A stretch of 64,000 bases of DNA from Halicephalobus mephisto (GCA_009193035.1 SWDT01000129.1:1-64000); one strand, 5' to 3'. Shown: positions 22,001-34,500, counted from the stretch's first letter. Numbers and translations are program-made. Notes: generated from the letters alone by a model not told the origin.

Positions 22001-25000
22001 GGATTCGACTATTCCAAGGCTAATTTGCTAAACAGTAACAGAATAGTCACGAATACGAGATTCGCTATGTACTATCTTCATATGTTTTTTTCGCCTACTC
22101 AAGGTGGGTCAATTACGGTATGATGGACAATTTCAGAAACATTGGTTGTATTTTAACCCAGTATACGGTACTAGAAAAGTACTGTAGGTTACTAGAACCT
22201 TCTCAATGACATTAATAGCTTGAGTTAAGAGAGGTTACTGTAGTTTTCAGAAGATGTAAAAAATACGAATTTTTTTAATAAAAATTTTTAAATTAAATCT
22301 AAAAAATCCGTATTTTCTGTCACAACTCCTGAAGCATATGGTATGCAGTAATCTCTAATACCTCAAACTGTAATCCTCCTTGAAAAACTTCGAAAAATTT
22401 ACAGTACTTTCCTGTTATTTCACACAAAAAAGTATAACTTTCTCTCGATAACAGATATAAATCATCACTATTAAGTTTTAATTTTCGTCACAAAAGTCAA
22501 GTATTTATGAAAAATGTGACGATTATTAAATTTTCTCGCATTTCGCAATTGTTACGGAACCGAAAGTCACCCTTTTTTGAACACAAGAAACCAAATTCGA
22601 CCTAATATTTTCCAACAGATCGTACTGTACTATTTCAATTTTTAAATTGGAGATCATTTAGCTCTGTGTTGTGCGGCGATTTTGTACATCCTTTACGAAA
22701 CGATGAAATCCCTAAATGGAGACCAAGTGACGAGGGGATATTTCTTCTCTCATCCTACAGGCCATCAGACGGTCTTAGTCCCCATAGAGCTGAAGCAAGT
22801 CCGACGGCTAAACCACGACCAGGACCTGGACAGCATCTCCATCGGGGTCCAGACCAGTGGCACCCAGAGGGATCTTGTGTAAATTGTGGATTTTAAAAAT
22901 TCTAAAATAAAAACTTACTTCTTCTACGTTGATGATTTTTCTGGTCGAAGATCCTCGTTCTAAAATCGTAATTCTGATCTTATTTAATAACGGTCCGTTC
23001 TGAGGAATATCCAATCTGTGGATCAAGTGCTTCGAAAACGCATGGAACAATCCGCTTCCGGCACATCCGTCTATCAAAGGCATGTTGTAGTATATCCCGA
23101 GGCGTTGTCTGGCAAGCAACGGCAAAAGGGCGTTTTTGAAACAGATTTTCTTTTTATCGTACTTAATCATTTCATGAGGTTTAAAGTTCGAAAAAGCTTT
23201 CCAAGTATCTCCGAAATACGAATCCACAAATCCTCCAGAGAACTGCAAAAAATATAATTTTAACAACAAATTACTGTTGACGTCGTGGCCGAAGTACAGT
23301 GGCACATTTGTTCAGATAGTTAAAATAATGAAATCTCTACACAGGTTTTCTGAAATCAGATCTAACTGAGCGGAATCAACACGTAAGAATTCCCTGATCA
23401 CGGTCTTCACATTGCTTGATTCTAACTGAATGTAGTCGATGACAAAATTGCAATCCAACAGGAGGTTGACTGTAGCTGAATATAACCAACATATTAATAT
23501 CTTTTTAATCGGAAACGAACATAGTCCAAACACGTCGATTATATTCAGTTATATTCAATCTCCTGTTGGAATGCGACTCTGTCATCGACTACATTCGGTT
23601 AGAATCAAACAATGTGAAAACCGTAGTCAGAGGATTTTTACGTGTTGATTCCGCTCAGTTAGATCTGATTTCAGAAAACCTATGTAACTTGGGACAATAG
23701 GACTGAACTCAATACCGACTCACAAAGAGGAACTTCTACTAAGTTCAAATTCCTGTTTAACTCCCTAGAATTATGCCTCTGGGCTTTCTGCAACTTAAAA
23801 AACGTCTTTGCACATACTAACTACGGTAGTAAACAACTATTGACTTACAGTATCCCACCAGAAGATCTCCACATCTTGAGAGAAAGACCCGTTGATGAAC
23901 TGGCTGAGATAAAGGTTGATGAAATCACAAAAATGATGGTACATGTTCACCGCTGCATCCAGTTTTATTATTACTGTAGGTTTTTCAAAAATGTAATCAC
24001 AGTGTTCAGAATCCATCTTGAAGTCATCGTAACTTTGAAAATGTTCAAGTTCATATCCCCTGGAAGTTTATTTTTAATTATTTAAAAATTAAAAATCTTC
24101 ACAAAATGGTCGTGAAGAAAATTTTCGGATTTTTTAAGATTTTTTTTGTAGAAGATCTCTGTCAAATTCAGAAATTTTAGAAAATCCTAAAAATCCCCCC
24201 CACAAGGATCTAGCAAATTTCAAAATGTTCTAAACAATTTCAGAATCCTATTTGTTTTTTTCGAAATTTTAGAATTTTATAAAAAATTAATGTAAATTTA
24301 AAAAGTTAAAATTTTCGCGAAATGGTCCTGATGGGAATTTTTAAATTTTAAAAGTTTATCAAAGATTTGGAAAAATCCCAAAAATTCTTAAAGAACTTCT
24401 AAAAAGTTTCAGAAACTTCCAAAAATTTAGAATTTTACTAAAAATAAATTTGAATAAAAATCATATTATTTTAAAAATAAAAATTTTCGCGAAATGGTCT
24501 GGACGAGAATCCCCAGGATTCTGAAAACTAAAGAAACCTAAAATTTTGATTTCGTAATCTTATGATTTCAGAATTACGTTTTCAAAACTATAATCTTTTT
24601 AGATGGGTTTGGGAACTTTTAGATCAGGGTATATAGGGTACATAACCCTCTGTTTTTTAAAATTAATTTCGATATATGAAACTATTAACAAAATATCCTA
24701 AAACTTCTGCTTTAGGATACACAACTGTCTATTTATCTTCTAGGACTGATTTCGATATATGAAACTATCAATAAATATCCTAAAACTTTTATATTAAAAT
24801 ACATAACCTTCTATTTATCTTCTAGGACTGATTTCGATATATGAAACTCTTAACAAAATACCCTAAAACTTCTACTTTTATATACATAACTGTCTATTTA
24901 TCTTCCAGGACTGATTTTGATATATGAAACTATCAATAAATATCCTAAAACTTTTATATTAAAATACATAACCTTCTATTTATCTTCTAGGACTGATTTC

Positions 25001-26498
25001 GATATATGAAATCATCAATAAACATCCTGCAAACTATACTTAACAGAGTACTCCATCGAAAACTAATTTTTTTGCTTGGTAATGAAATTAACAAAGTGCT
25101 TACCAACTTTGTAAGAAACTTTTTTCATCAAGTCTGGCATTGAGAAGAGTTTTGTCCAACTTCTTGCACTTCCCGCCGACCTGTCCCTGATGGATGACGT
25201 CGTTCCTGTATCTGCCCGATCTTCTAGCTGACAAATTTTGCAAGTCGAAAAATATGTTCCTAGCTTTGCAGATTCTAAGATGATCAGAACATTCCAAAAA
25301 AGAATCTTCTTCAGTTTGGGAACTACAAAGAACTTTCATGCTTTCGATCCTGGGGATAGCTGATCCGAAATCCCCTTGTTCCCAAAAAGTCCGTTTTTGA
25401 ACAGCTTTATCCTTTCCTTGTGGCCTAAAATTTAATTTTTATATAAATTTCATAATGCAATACTTGTGTCTGAAACATTTTTATTCCAATTCTAAAATTG
25501 CAGAAATTAGTTTTCAGAATCCTGGATTATGAAAGTTCTGGTTTCAGAATTCTGGATTATAAAGATCAATTTTTAATTTCAGAATCTTGGACTATGAAGA
25601 TCGGTTTCTGACTTCGGAATCTAAGATTATAAAGATAAACTTTTCCAAGATTATGAAGATCAACTTCCAACTTCGGAATCTTATGAAGCTTAATTTTCGA
25701 TTTCAGGATCTTATATAATAAAGATCAGCTTTTAGTTTCAGAATCTTGGACTATGAAAACCAACTTCTGATTTCAGAATTCAGAATTATAAAGATAAATG
25801 TCTAATTTCAGAATTTCATATAATAAATATAGATTTTTAATTTCAGAATTTTATATAATGAAGATCAATTTTTAGTTCCAGAATTCGGAATTATAAAAAT
25901 AAATTTCTAATTTCAGAATTTCATATAATAAAGATCAACTTCCAACTCCAGAATCTAAAATTACAAAAACCAACTTCTGATTTCAGAATTCAGAACCTAC
26001 AAGTCCGATTACTTTATTTTAGATACTTTTGTTCAATTTCAAGAGTATCTGAAACTTATAAAAATTTACCTAAAACAACTTTTAAAATTTTATATAAAAA
26101 ATTGTTTAAAATAATTTTGAATTAAAATTTTTAGAATTGGAAAATAAATATTTGGGACACAAGTGATGTAAAAAATTTCATATATGAATTTTCACCATTT
26201 TGATTGTTTGAAACATTTTATTTTTTCGAAAGAATAGGATTTTTCAAAAGTGCAATTTTTTTCGAATCCGAAACATTTGTCCTTTTGGAGTTCTGTTTCC
26301 TAAAAAAATTTCTAAATAAAATAAAAAAAATGCAAAATTTGCCTTAACCGGACATCCTGGATCTCGTCCGCATTTGGAACGGAGATTAAAGTCGGAGGAT
26401 ATATGCCATGGAATTAAGTCCTTGTGGAAATTCAACGATTTCCAAAAATTATCTGCTTTCGACGAAAATAGAAAAATCAATATTAAAAATACCCGCAT
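19079..26498 (-). CDS. EGF-domain O-GlcNAc transferase (EOGT), eight exons
   Basis: This ER-lumenal enzyme puts O-GlcNAc on folded EGF repeats of secreted and membrane proteins such as Notch ligands. Minus-strand exons are 26498-26349, 26299-26196, 25424-25104, 24059-23849, 23242-22919, 19605-19547, 19509-19200 and 19159-19079. They are all in phase and give 519 aa; the human protein has 527. Residues 1-15 are a signal peptide ([13 protein letters not shown]). Family landmarks are [39 protein letters not shown] (411-417), [22 protein letters not shown] and NYSFDV. The C-terminus ends KSEL, a plausible ER-retrieval signal in place of the vertebrate HDEL. Intron 5 (22918-19606) contains a complete opposite-strand gene. 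Confidence 0.94.
19670..20050. repeat. 45-bp tandem repeat array
   Basis: The key unit GCACGTTGCTTGCAATGTTT recurs at 19716, 19761, 19806 and 19851 exactly 45 bp apart. Decayed copies continue to about 20050. Because 45 is a multiple of three, several frames stay open and mimic a 15-residue protein repeat on the minus strand. It lies in EOGT intron 5. Confidence 0.9.
20806..22882 (+). CDS. Unrecognised four-TM membrane protein, nested in EOGT intron
   Basis: Exons 20806-20850, 21207-21336, 21383-21477, 21668-22103 and 22653-22882 join in phase to 311 aa. The cytosolic-looking N-terminus ([15 protein letters not shown], then Tyr- and Ser/Asp-rich) leads to three membrane segments in exon 4: [40 protein letters not shown] and a third around [14 protein letters not shown] fourth lies in exon 5 ([16 protein letters not shown]), before a hydrophilic tail ending [12 protein letters not shown]. 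The layout recalls MARVEL/MS4A-like tetraspans, but I cannot name a family. The last acceptor (AAATTGGAG) is poor. It was chosen because the better one (CCAACAG) puts the exon in a frame that loses the fourth TM. The ...DLV end could be a PDZ ligand. Confidence 0.65.
22160..22410. repeat. Foldback element with TACTGTAG-type ends
   Basis: It contains AAAAAATACGAATTTTTTT and, inverted, AAAATCCGTATTTTCTG. CTGTAG/CTACAG motifs lie near both ends. The same core occurs at 34423-34805 and 37192-37595. Confidence 0.55.
22421..22581. repeat. 160-bp MITE copy
   Basis: The ends are CACAAAAAAGTATAACTTT and an inverted counterpart (CGAAAGTCACCCTTTTTT). The interior contains TTTTCGTCACAAAAGTCAA and TGTGACGATTATTAAATTTT. 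It lies in the last intron of the nested four-TM gene. Confidence 0.8.
23341..23686. repeat. Long inverted repeat (foldback), about 145-bp arms
   Basis: The left arm starts ACAGGTTTTCTGAAATCAGA. The right arm ends with its complement TCTGATTTCAGAAAACCTAT. Between them the arms share the CGGAATCAACACGTAA, GATTCTAAC and CCAACAGGAG blocks. The loop is about 60 bp. It lies in EOGT intron 4 and suggests a DNA foldback element. Confidence 0.85.
24600..25030 (-). repeat. 82-83-bp tandem array of the intron element
   Basis: GATATATGAAA recurs at 24671, 24754, 24836, 24919 and 25001. Each unit has CCTTCTATTTATCTTCTAGG and a TCCTAAAACTT block. It is a local amplification of the 3' part of the oriented intron repeat, inside EOGT intron 3. 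Confidence 0.85.
25480..26000. repeat. Imperfect repeat, TTTCAGAATC..TATGAAGATCA
   Basis: About ten degenerate units of 40-60 bp in EOGT intron 2. A related stretch lies at 38520-39060 in an IP3-receptor intron. Confidence 0.6.
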
Positions 26499-27716
26499 TA
26501 TTTTTCGAAAATAGTAAAACTAAAAATTAAAAATACAAAGAATTTTTCGAAATGAGTCCACGTCAGTTGTTTGACAATTCAAGGCAGATAGGACCAAGTA
26601 CGTCTTTCTTTTGTGTCCTTGTACGTTCTATTCATCACCAGACTCAATTCTTCTACGATTGTACGACAGTTCCTCCCTCAGGGCATTTAGCCCCTGTTTT
26701 TATGGGTATTTTAAATTCTCAAATTAATTTAATATTACAACTGTGATTAAAAACATTGATGTGAAAAAGTAAATTACACTGTAGTTCCTATCTTAGAGCA
26801 TTTAGTTTCTGTTTTTATGGGCATTTTAAATTTCCAAATTAATTTAATATTACAACTATAATTAAAATATTGATATAAAAGTTAAAAAATAAGTTTCACT
26901 GTAGTTCCTCCTTTAAGATACTTAGTCCCTGTTTTTTTGAGAATATTTTAAATTTCCAAATCAGTCTAATGTAGTAATTGTAACTAAAAATATTGATATA
27001 AAAGTTAAAAAAGTAAATTGCACTGTAGTTCCTCAGGGTATTTAGTCCTCTGATTTTGCAAAAACAATTTTCTCCAATTTTATTCCGGTATTTTCGGCAG
27101 TTAAATCAGCCAAATATGGTAATTGCGATTAATAAAACTAATCTGAAAAATAAAATAATAGATTGTAAGGTCTTTCTTTAAAAAATTTGATTCTTGATCT
27201 CAAAAAAATATTTTCGATTTTAAACTGGATGTTTAAAATAACTGGATTAACATAAGATGGCACTCGTGATTAACAGTATTTATCTAAAAAGATAAAATAG
27301 CAGATTATAGAACAGTTTCTCCCTCAGGGCATTTGGTCCCTGACCTCATGGAAGTGATTTTATTTTTTCGATTTTAGGTCACTTTTTTCTGTTTTCTGAA
27401 ATACCGTAATATATCGATTCAGACAAAAACGATTAAGTAAAAAATTCCGAAATCAGGGACCGAATGCCTCCGGGGGACTAACTAATGCAAAATTATATTC
27501 AATAAAAAATTTGTTTTTATTTTTTATGAACTTTATGATTTTTGGAAAATAAATAAATACGATTTTGGAAGAAATAACTTGTTCAACGGCATCATCTGGA
27601 CCGGAAATCGGGCATCAAGAGGAGGACCGAGGATGTAGGATTAGCTTTAAGCTGTAGTGTACCTCTGATCCCACTTTCGAAAGCATCAACAAGACCAGAT
27701 ATTTCGATTTTTGAAA
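26499..27716. other. Intergenic region between EOGT and globin, with repeats
   Basis: The two genes diverge here. Most of it is a tandem array of about 118 bp containing CATTTAGTCCCTGTTTTTAT-type cores at about 26687, 26806, 26926, 27040 and 27330. The same family reappears at 55450-55500 and 56330-56950. No further gene was recognised. Confidence 0.6.
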
Positions 27717-30026
27717 ATGTACCGAATTGCTTTTGCTAAACAGATGGCTGGGGATCTTCATGATCAAGAAATCTACAGAAAAAACACCTCTAAAATGAGT
27801 CTATCTTCCGATTCTTGTTCTAGTCCTACTGATTCACAATTAAACAATCCTATTCTGAATACTGTAACTGATTCGGAAGAAGAGAAAAAAGAAATTCCAA
27901 ACATGGGCGTCAGAAACACCATGTCCTTGAGTTCTACGGATTCTGACTTCAGCGAAGACAACGACTTCACCAGACAGATGCATCGTGAGATATCCAGAAT
28001 TTCTTCAGAAGCCAGAAACGTCATAGTACAGACCTTCAAGTCGATGGAAATCCGACCTATTCGGTGCGGTTTGAACATCATGATTGGGTCTGTTTTATTT
28101 TCAAAAAAAATTCAAACAAATTTTCAGATTATTTTCGGAATTTCCGAATTACAAAGATATCTGGCCTCAATTTCAGCAGATTCCAGATTCGTCCTTGATG
28201 AACGCTCCTGAACTAACTAAACACGCTGCTATTTACATGAGGGGCTTGAGGACGATCATAGACAACATGAACGACGACACCAGGATGACCAGAGCTCTGA
28301 GGAAAATCGCCTATGCCCATGTCAAATGGGGCATCTACAAGAAACACATCATCGTAAGTGTCCAAAGATCCTTCCACAGTACACTGAAAAGATGATACAT
28401 GACATATGACATATCGATATGTCAAAGCAGTTCTGATGTATCGGATATATCATACTTTATGCACCAAAATAACGAGATAATGCGTTTATACATTGTGTTC
28501 AATCCATGCAGCGATACATTGGATCTATTAGTGTATATACAAGGTTATAGAGATGGAGATAGGATTATAGATATATATAGGGTTATAAAGATAGAGATAG
28601 AGGGTTATCAAGACATTTACAGAAATATAGGGATATATATAGGGTTACCGAGAAATATATACATAATTAGAGTCATAGGGACACATACAAGGCTATAGAA
28701 GTAGAGAATTATCGAGAAATATATACATGTTTAGGGTTATAGAGATATATAGAGTTATAGAGACATATATACATATATTTAGATATATAGAGACATATAC
28801 AGGAATATAGAGATAGAGGGTTATAGAAACATATATTTAGACATATAGAGACATAGGTATATAGGGTTATGAAGATACATAGGACTGTAAAATCATAAGA
28901 ATGAAAAGAAAAAGTTACCAAGTTACAAGGGAGTACACACAAAAAATGGCACATGTCATAAGATATATCGATATATCAAAAAGGTTCTGATATGTTGGGT
29001 AATTTATATTTTATGCATCGGTACATTGAATGCCATATATTTATCCATTGTGTTCAATTTATGCAGCGATATATTAGAGCTTTTTTGCATGCATATTGTG
29101 TTCGCTAAAAATTACCGTAATTTTCAGTTCACCAATTACCGTATATATTATAGAAACTTCAATTAGATACTGTAGTAATTAAAACAATTGATGATGTTTG
29201 AACCCAACAGCAGGAAGCAATTTTTCTGAATGACATGCATATGACCCTTGGATCTAAGCCTAAGCTTGTTTGGATACGTGTTCCGTCTAATCCTTCTGAA
29301 GCATTTTTTAATTTCACATCATCTGCTGCACAAAATTAAATTTAAAAATTATTAAAAAATTAAATTAAAAATTCCTCATTAAATATAATCGATTTAAAAA
29401 AAATTTATTTTATATATTTTTAAAAATTCAAATTTATTGGAAATATTAATTAATATTAATAACAAATGATGAGTTAAGAAGACGCTCCAAAGTAAATGAC
29501 GTTGTTGATCAAATCTACGAATCCAAACAAAGGTGGGCTGGTCATGTTATGAGAAAAAATGATAACAGATGGACCACTAGAATTTTGGAGTGACGCTCAT
29601 ATGAATTCAAAGACCCCTCGGTAGACATCCTACACGTTGGGTTGATCCTCTATTGAAATTATTCAGAAGAACATGGACTAGGATCGCCAGGTCTAGATTA
29701 GAATGCCATAGTTGTGACCTGCGTTTTTGGCGTACCAAAAACTGACTAAACGGTCTTTCAAATATTTCAAATATTTCAAGTATTAATTAATATTACAGTA
29801 ATCGTACTTTTAGCACATGTTGGGTCCGGTACTGGATCAAGTCCGATCCCACAACGGAATGACCCCCGAGATTAAAGAAGCTTGGACGACTTTGTTCGAC
29901 GTAATCGCCAACTTGATCGACATCTTCAGAGCTTCAGAAGCGGCAAACTTGAGAGAAGCCGTCGTCAAAAAAGACCGAGCAGCACTAACTGCTTCCAGCA
30001 AAATCACATTCAAGAAATTTAAATAA
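27717..30026 (+). CDS. Nematode globin with Ser-rich N-terminal extension
   Basis: This is a haem-binding globin. Exons 27717-28087, 28128-28353 and 29814-30026 join in phase to 269 aa. About 90 residues of Ser/Asp/Glu-rich sequence precede the fold. The A helix is near SSEARNVIVQTF. The CD corner FPNYKDIWPQF is typical of nematode globins. The distal (E7) histidine candidate is in ELTKHAAIYMRGL and the proximal (F8) histidine in AYAHVKWGIYKKHI. The H helix EAWTTLFDVIANLIDIFR is followed by a 30-residue tail. The ATG was chosen as the first in frame; a downstream Met (KMSLSSD) is possible. The acceptor at 29813 (TTTAG) was chosen because the nearer CAG gives a stop. Intron 2 is 1.46 kb and full of repeats. 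Whether it carries oxygen or acts in redox or sensing cannot be told. Confidence 0.88.
28535..28880. repeat. Degenerate satellite, ATAGRGATATATAGGGTTAT type
   Basis: Short imperfect units of GGTTATAGAGATATATAG in globin intron 2. It is flanked by two copies of a CATATCGATATGTCAAA..GGTTCTGATATGT block (about 28400 and 28965). Confidence 0.75.
29464..29745 (+). mobile_element. Fragment of an RTE-like non-LTR retrotransposon
   Basis: One frame reads RRRSKVNDVVDQIYESKQRW, then AGHVMRKNDNRW. After a +1 shift near 29620 it reads RPLGRHPTRWVDPL. These are C-terminal landmarks of RTE-type reverse transcriptases, which end with a W-AGH-V-R / GRPP-RW-D pattern. A stop and the frameshift show it is dead. 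It lies in globin intron 2 in sense orientation. Confidence 0.7.
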
Positions 30027-31551
30027 TCATATTATTTTAAAATTAAAAGTATTTTTTGTTGCGAAATTGTCTCGACAAGAATTTTTAAATTTTCCAGTGA
30101 AGACCCAAAATTGTATTTTTAAAGTTTATAATTCTAAAAAGATGCAATTGTAATCATGGAGTTGTGAAAAATAAAAATTTTTTACAAAATAGTCCTGACG
30201 GGAATTTTTAGATTTTTCGGAAAATTTTTAATTTTGAAAAATTCTAAAAATTTTTAAATTTTCGAAAACTACAGAATTCTATCAAAAATAAATTTAAACA
30301 AAATAGTATTATTTTAAATATTGAAAATTAATATTTTTACGAAATAACTTTATTGTAGATTTTAAAAATTTATTTTTTTAAATTTAGTTTTTTAAAAATT
30401 TATTTTTTTTTTACATTTAATTTTTTAAAAATGTATTTTTTATTATTATTTTAAAATTTAATATTTTTAAAATTTAGTTTTTTTTAAATTTAATTTTTTA
30501 AAAATTTATTTTTTTTTAAATTTATTTTTTAAAAATTTGTACAATTTGATGATTAATATTATAGAACTATGTTCTTCCAGATGAAACCGGGAATTTGTGG
30601 ATTAAGATCACATGAACTAGGAAATCCTCTGCCTACATTTGAGGATTAATAACCAAATCTAAAAACACTCAGATATCCCAAAAATCACATCCAAGACCAC
30701 AGTACCTTCATGATGAAATTTTTTCCAAATTAAAAATATTTCAATTTTGTTTATAAAAATAAAATTCAACAACCGTAATTTTTTTGTTTTATCGAAGTCG
30801 ACGATTAGAATTCAAGGTCGAAATTCGGACTTTTCGTGTTGAGACAACATTTGTGGATTTTTCTATTTCAAAAACCTTATCTAAATTAGTAAGACTTGAT
30901 ATTTGGATTTTTCGAATCACAACATGACCCACAAATCATGTCTTAACAAGAAAAATATGAGTTTCAATCTCAAACTCTGACTTCGAACTGTAACTATCAA
31001 CTTTAATTTCGAACTTTAATTATTAACTTTGATTTTGAACTTTGACTATCAGCTTTGATTTCGAACTCTGATTTCGAAATTTAACTATCAACTCTGATTT
31101 TGAACTTTGACTATCAACTTTGATTTTGAACTTTGACTATTAACTTTGACTTCGAACTTCAACTTCAATTTCGACTTGAATTTCGAAATCTAACTATCAA
31201 CTTTGATTTTGAAGTTCGATCTTGAACTTTGACTGTCAACTTCGACTTCGAACTCTGATTATCAGCTTTGATTTCAAACTTTGACTGTCAACTCTGACTG
31301 CTAACTTTGATAATATAGAAGACTGAATTGTTCAAATAATAAATAAAATTTTATAAAGAAATACCTAATACTTTATCTTTTGTGATCACATCCAACAATG
31401 ATTCTGTTCTACCCCAAACAAAATTGAGTGAAGCGAAGCTGTGCGGGAATGAAGATCTACGACAAATAACTTGAATACCGGTATAGGTCACTAGATAGAC
31501 TTAGTTGTTAAGGACTATTGAGAAAGGTCTGTTAGAACCTGAAAGTCAGCT
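30027..31551. other. Convergent intergenic region, globin / IP3 receptor
   Basis: No gene seen. AT-rich T-runs (30350-30550) precede a 26-bp array (30950-31315). Confidence 0.5.
30950..31315. repeat. 26-bp array of GACTATCAACTTTGATTTTG type
   Basis: GACTAT recurs with 26-bp spacing (for example 31109 and 31135). Units alternate TTTGATTTTGAACTTT and TTTGATTTCGAAC. No protein is encoded. Confidence 0.8.
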
Positions 31552-34500
31552 CTATGAAGCCTTACTAGCGAAAGAAGCAGTTAATACCTGTTGTAGTTCC
31601 TGTAAACGCTTGTTCAATTCCTTGATTGTCACTTGATTCATCTTCATCTGCTCCTGGAGATCCCTTATTTCCAATTGATCGTTTTCTGCAGTTTCTTCTT
31701 TGAGAGATATGGCTTGCATACGCGGGAACCAATCCCGATTTCGGTCCTGAGGTCGTTTATCTACAGTATATTTCGAAGTAAAACTTACTTTCACACATTG
31801 AGCTACATAACTCTCCGGTCCGGTGAATTCCGTTTCATCTTTGATCTGAAGCCAGACGATGAAGTACAAATAGTGCCAGAGGTTATGTTCGTTCTCATTG
31901 TGCTCCTCGAAAGTGACGCATTTGTTGTCGAATCTGCCTCTTTCCAGACCGCAGATGAAACAAGTATTTTTTAAAATATCTTCTTTTTCGTTTTTTTCTG
32001 TACGTAAGTCTCCAAAAGTATCAATAATAACACCGAAAATCAAATTCAAAACTATGATGATGACGACGATGAAAAATGAAAGATCGTAGATGATCCTCCA
32101 GATGAACAAAGGTTCTTCTGGATGGGAGTTCCGGAGCACGTCCCCGATCCCCCCGCCGTTCCTGAGACCCCAATTCAAAGTAGTCACAATACACATCCGG
32201 AGGGTTTCGCAAGACGGATATTTGTTTTCTTCTGATTCTTCTGACTTAACTGGAACAACAGCACAAGAATTCTGACCACTATCTACCGTAGGAGGAGATG
32301 TGGAAGATTCTGAATTCATCTTCAGAACTTCATCCATCAAAGTGTAGGTTTTATCAGAAGACACGAAATCCGACCGTACTTGTGCATCCAAAATTTCTGC
32401 TTTTTCAACTTCCAAACGGAAATCTTTTTGGAAAAACAAGTACCCGATGATCGAAAAGTGGTACACCAGAATCAGGGCCAGAAGTCCAGTGAGGATGATG
32501 GATTGCCAATTTCTAGTGACAGATTTGATGACATTTTTTAAAGTTTCTTCAGATGCAACAATATCAAATAACTAAAAATAGGAATTTAAAAGTCATAAAA
32601 ATTTAAAAAATTTTGCTGCAAAATTATCTCGAGGGGAATTTTAGAACTTTCCAGTCAAGACCAAAAAGTAAAATTTACACTTTATGATTCTGAAGAAATT
32701 CCATCATAATCATATTTTTTAAAAATCGAAAATTAACTTTTTCTAACATAATAGTCCTGACACGAATTTCCAGAACTTTCCAGTCGAGACCAAAAATGTG
32801 AAATTTAATGTTTATGCAAAAACCCAGCCATAATTGTGGTCTTTAAAAACAAATTTTTTTACAAAATGATCTCGACACGAATTTACAGAAAATACAGTAG
32901 CTTTCAATTTTGCTTTTACGTGATCTTGCGCAATTTTAAAATTATTTTCCAACTATTCTTAGTCGGATTCAAAAACTTCTATATTACAGTATATAGAACA
33001 AAAAATGCTCCATGTATCCTTTGGGGTTAATTCTCATATATGAAAAATATCACAACTAACACTACAGTACTCCATGGAAAACGCGTTACTTTGTTGCTTA
33101 AAAACTAAAAACAAACCAGTAAAGAGTAGATGAATGGATGCAGGACCAGTCCGAAGAAACAACAGCCCAGGTAAGCCAGATGGTACCAGACACTGGAATC
33201 CACGATTCTCTCCGACCAACAGCGGTCTATCAAGCCCCGGTTCCCAATGTAGCTCACTATATGAATTACCTTGTTTATCAGCTGAAATGACATATATTAA
33301 CAATACCACAGACACCCAATCAGTACTTGATTCAAGATTATTAAAAATAATTAATTTTTTTGTATTACTGTAGTTTTAATTTTTAAAAATCAGAAAAGTT
33401 TCAATTTGGAAGGATATGTTTCTAAAACAATGTTGGATCGTGTACCTATCCATTTGAGCGCAAGCCCGGACAAAGTTGGTCCCGAAAGGAAACACCCCGA
33501 GGGCAAATAGGGGATTTACGATTGTTCATCGATGGGAAATTAAGCAGATTACGCAGTATTTATTAGAGTTGTTTTGTATCTCGTGCCTTCTGGTCCGATA
33601 AATCAGATTTGTACTTATTTCTCATCTCTACGTGGATCAGAAACTCCACTATGATCTAAGAAATAGTGTTTAATCCTACACTGGTAGGTTAGCTTCCTGC
33701 TGAGGGCTGTAGAACTGGGCTTGAAATCTCTGGATAACCATATTCAGTGCCACTCACAGCAAAAGTGCTGGTTCTGTGGCTTTAGAATTAACCACATCCG
33801 GGCAATAACTACGAGATTTGAAAAAAGCGTCTTACCTGTAGTGTGCCCACGATGTATAAAGTAGCCATGTTTCCTAAGTAGTTCATCAACAAGAACACCC
33901 CACTCAACATGAGGGCGAATATCCCGAATTGCGAACTTGTGTATATTGCGAAGGTCCTTCCGTCGGTCCAGGTGGTGTAGAAGAACAACGAAACAGAAAT
34001 AATCACTGAATACAGTAACGGACTGTAACTTCCAAGATCCATGTATCCGGTAGGGTGGTTTTCAAACGGATAAGACGAGGCAATGATGACGTTCACGAGG
34101 ACAGCGAAGAAAAACGCCAATCTGCCCCAGAATCTTAATCTTTTCGTACAAGCACTGAGAAAAATCCGATCTTGAAGTTTCTTCTGCCATTTCATTTCCT
34201 CATAGAGTCCTTCCCAGGCGTTGAAGAAGTCCGTCACTTTACTGCCTTGGGCATCTCGTTCAGTATTGACAAATACATTTTGTTTCGTTTCCGGAGTCAA
34301 ATAAGCACAAATGTCGCTGATCGGGAACACGACTCTTTCCATTTTTCTATCACTTCTGACAATCTGAAGTAAGTTTTTTAAAGAATTATAATTTATAAAT
34401 AAATATGTAAGAGAGTAATTTTAAACTTATTGGTCGTAATTCGGTTGACTATAGAGGGATATAGGAGTACTGTAGATATCGAGATATTTTCAATGAGGTC

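Noticed and set aside
22666..22896. Alternative frame for the last exon of the nested four-TM gene, ending NCGF
   Set aside because: It would use the better CCAACAG acceptor, but it gives a Pro/His/Arg-rich tail and loses the fourth membrane segment. The other frame is preferred.
33420..33835. GC-richer stretch in the IP3-receptor intron as a possible exon
   Set aside because: No frame stays open with splice sites, and flanking exons already join in phase with family sequence.
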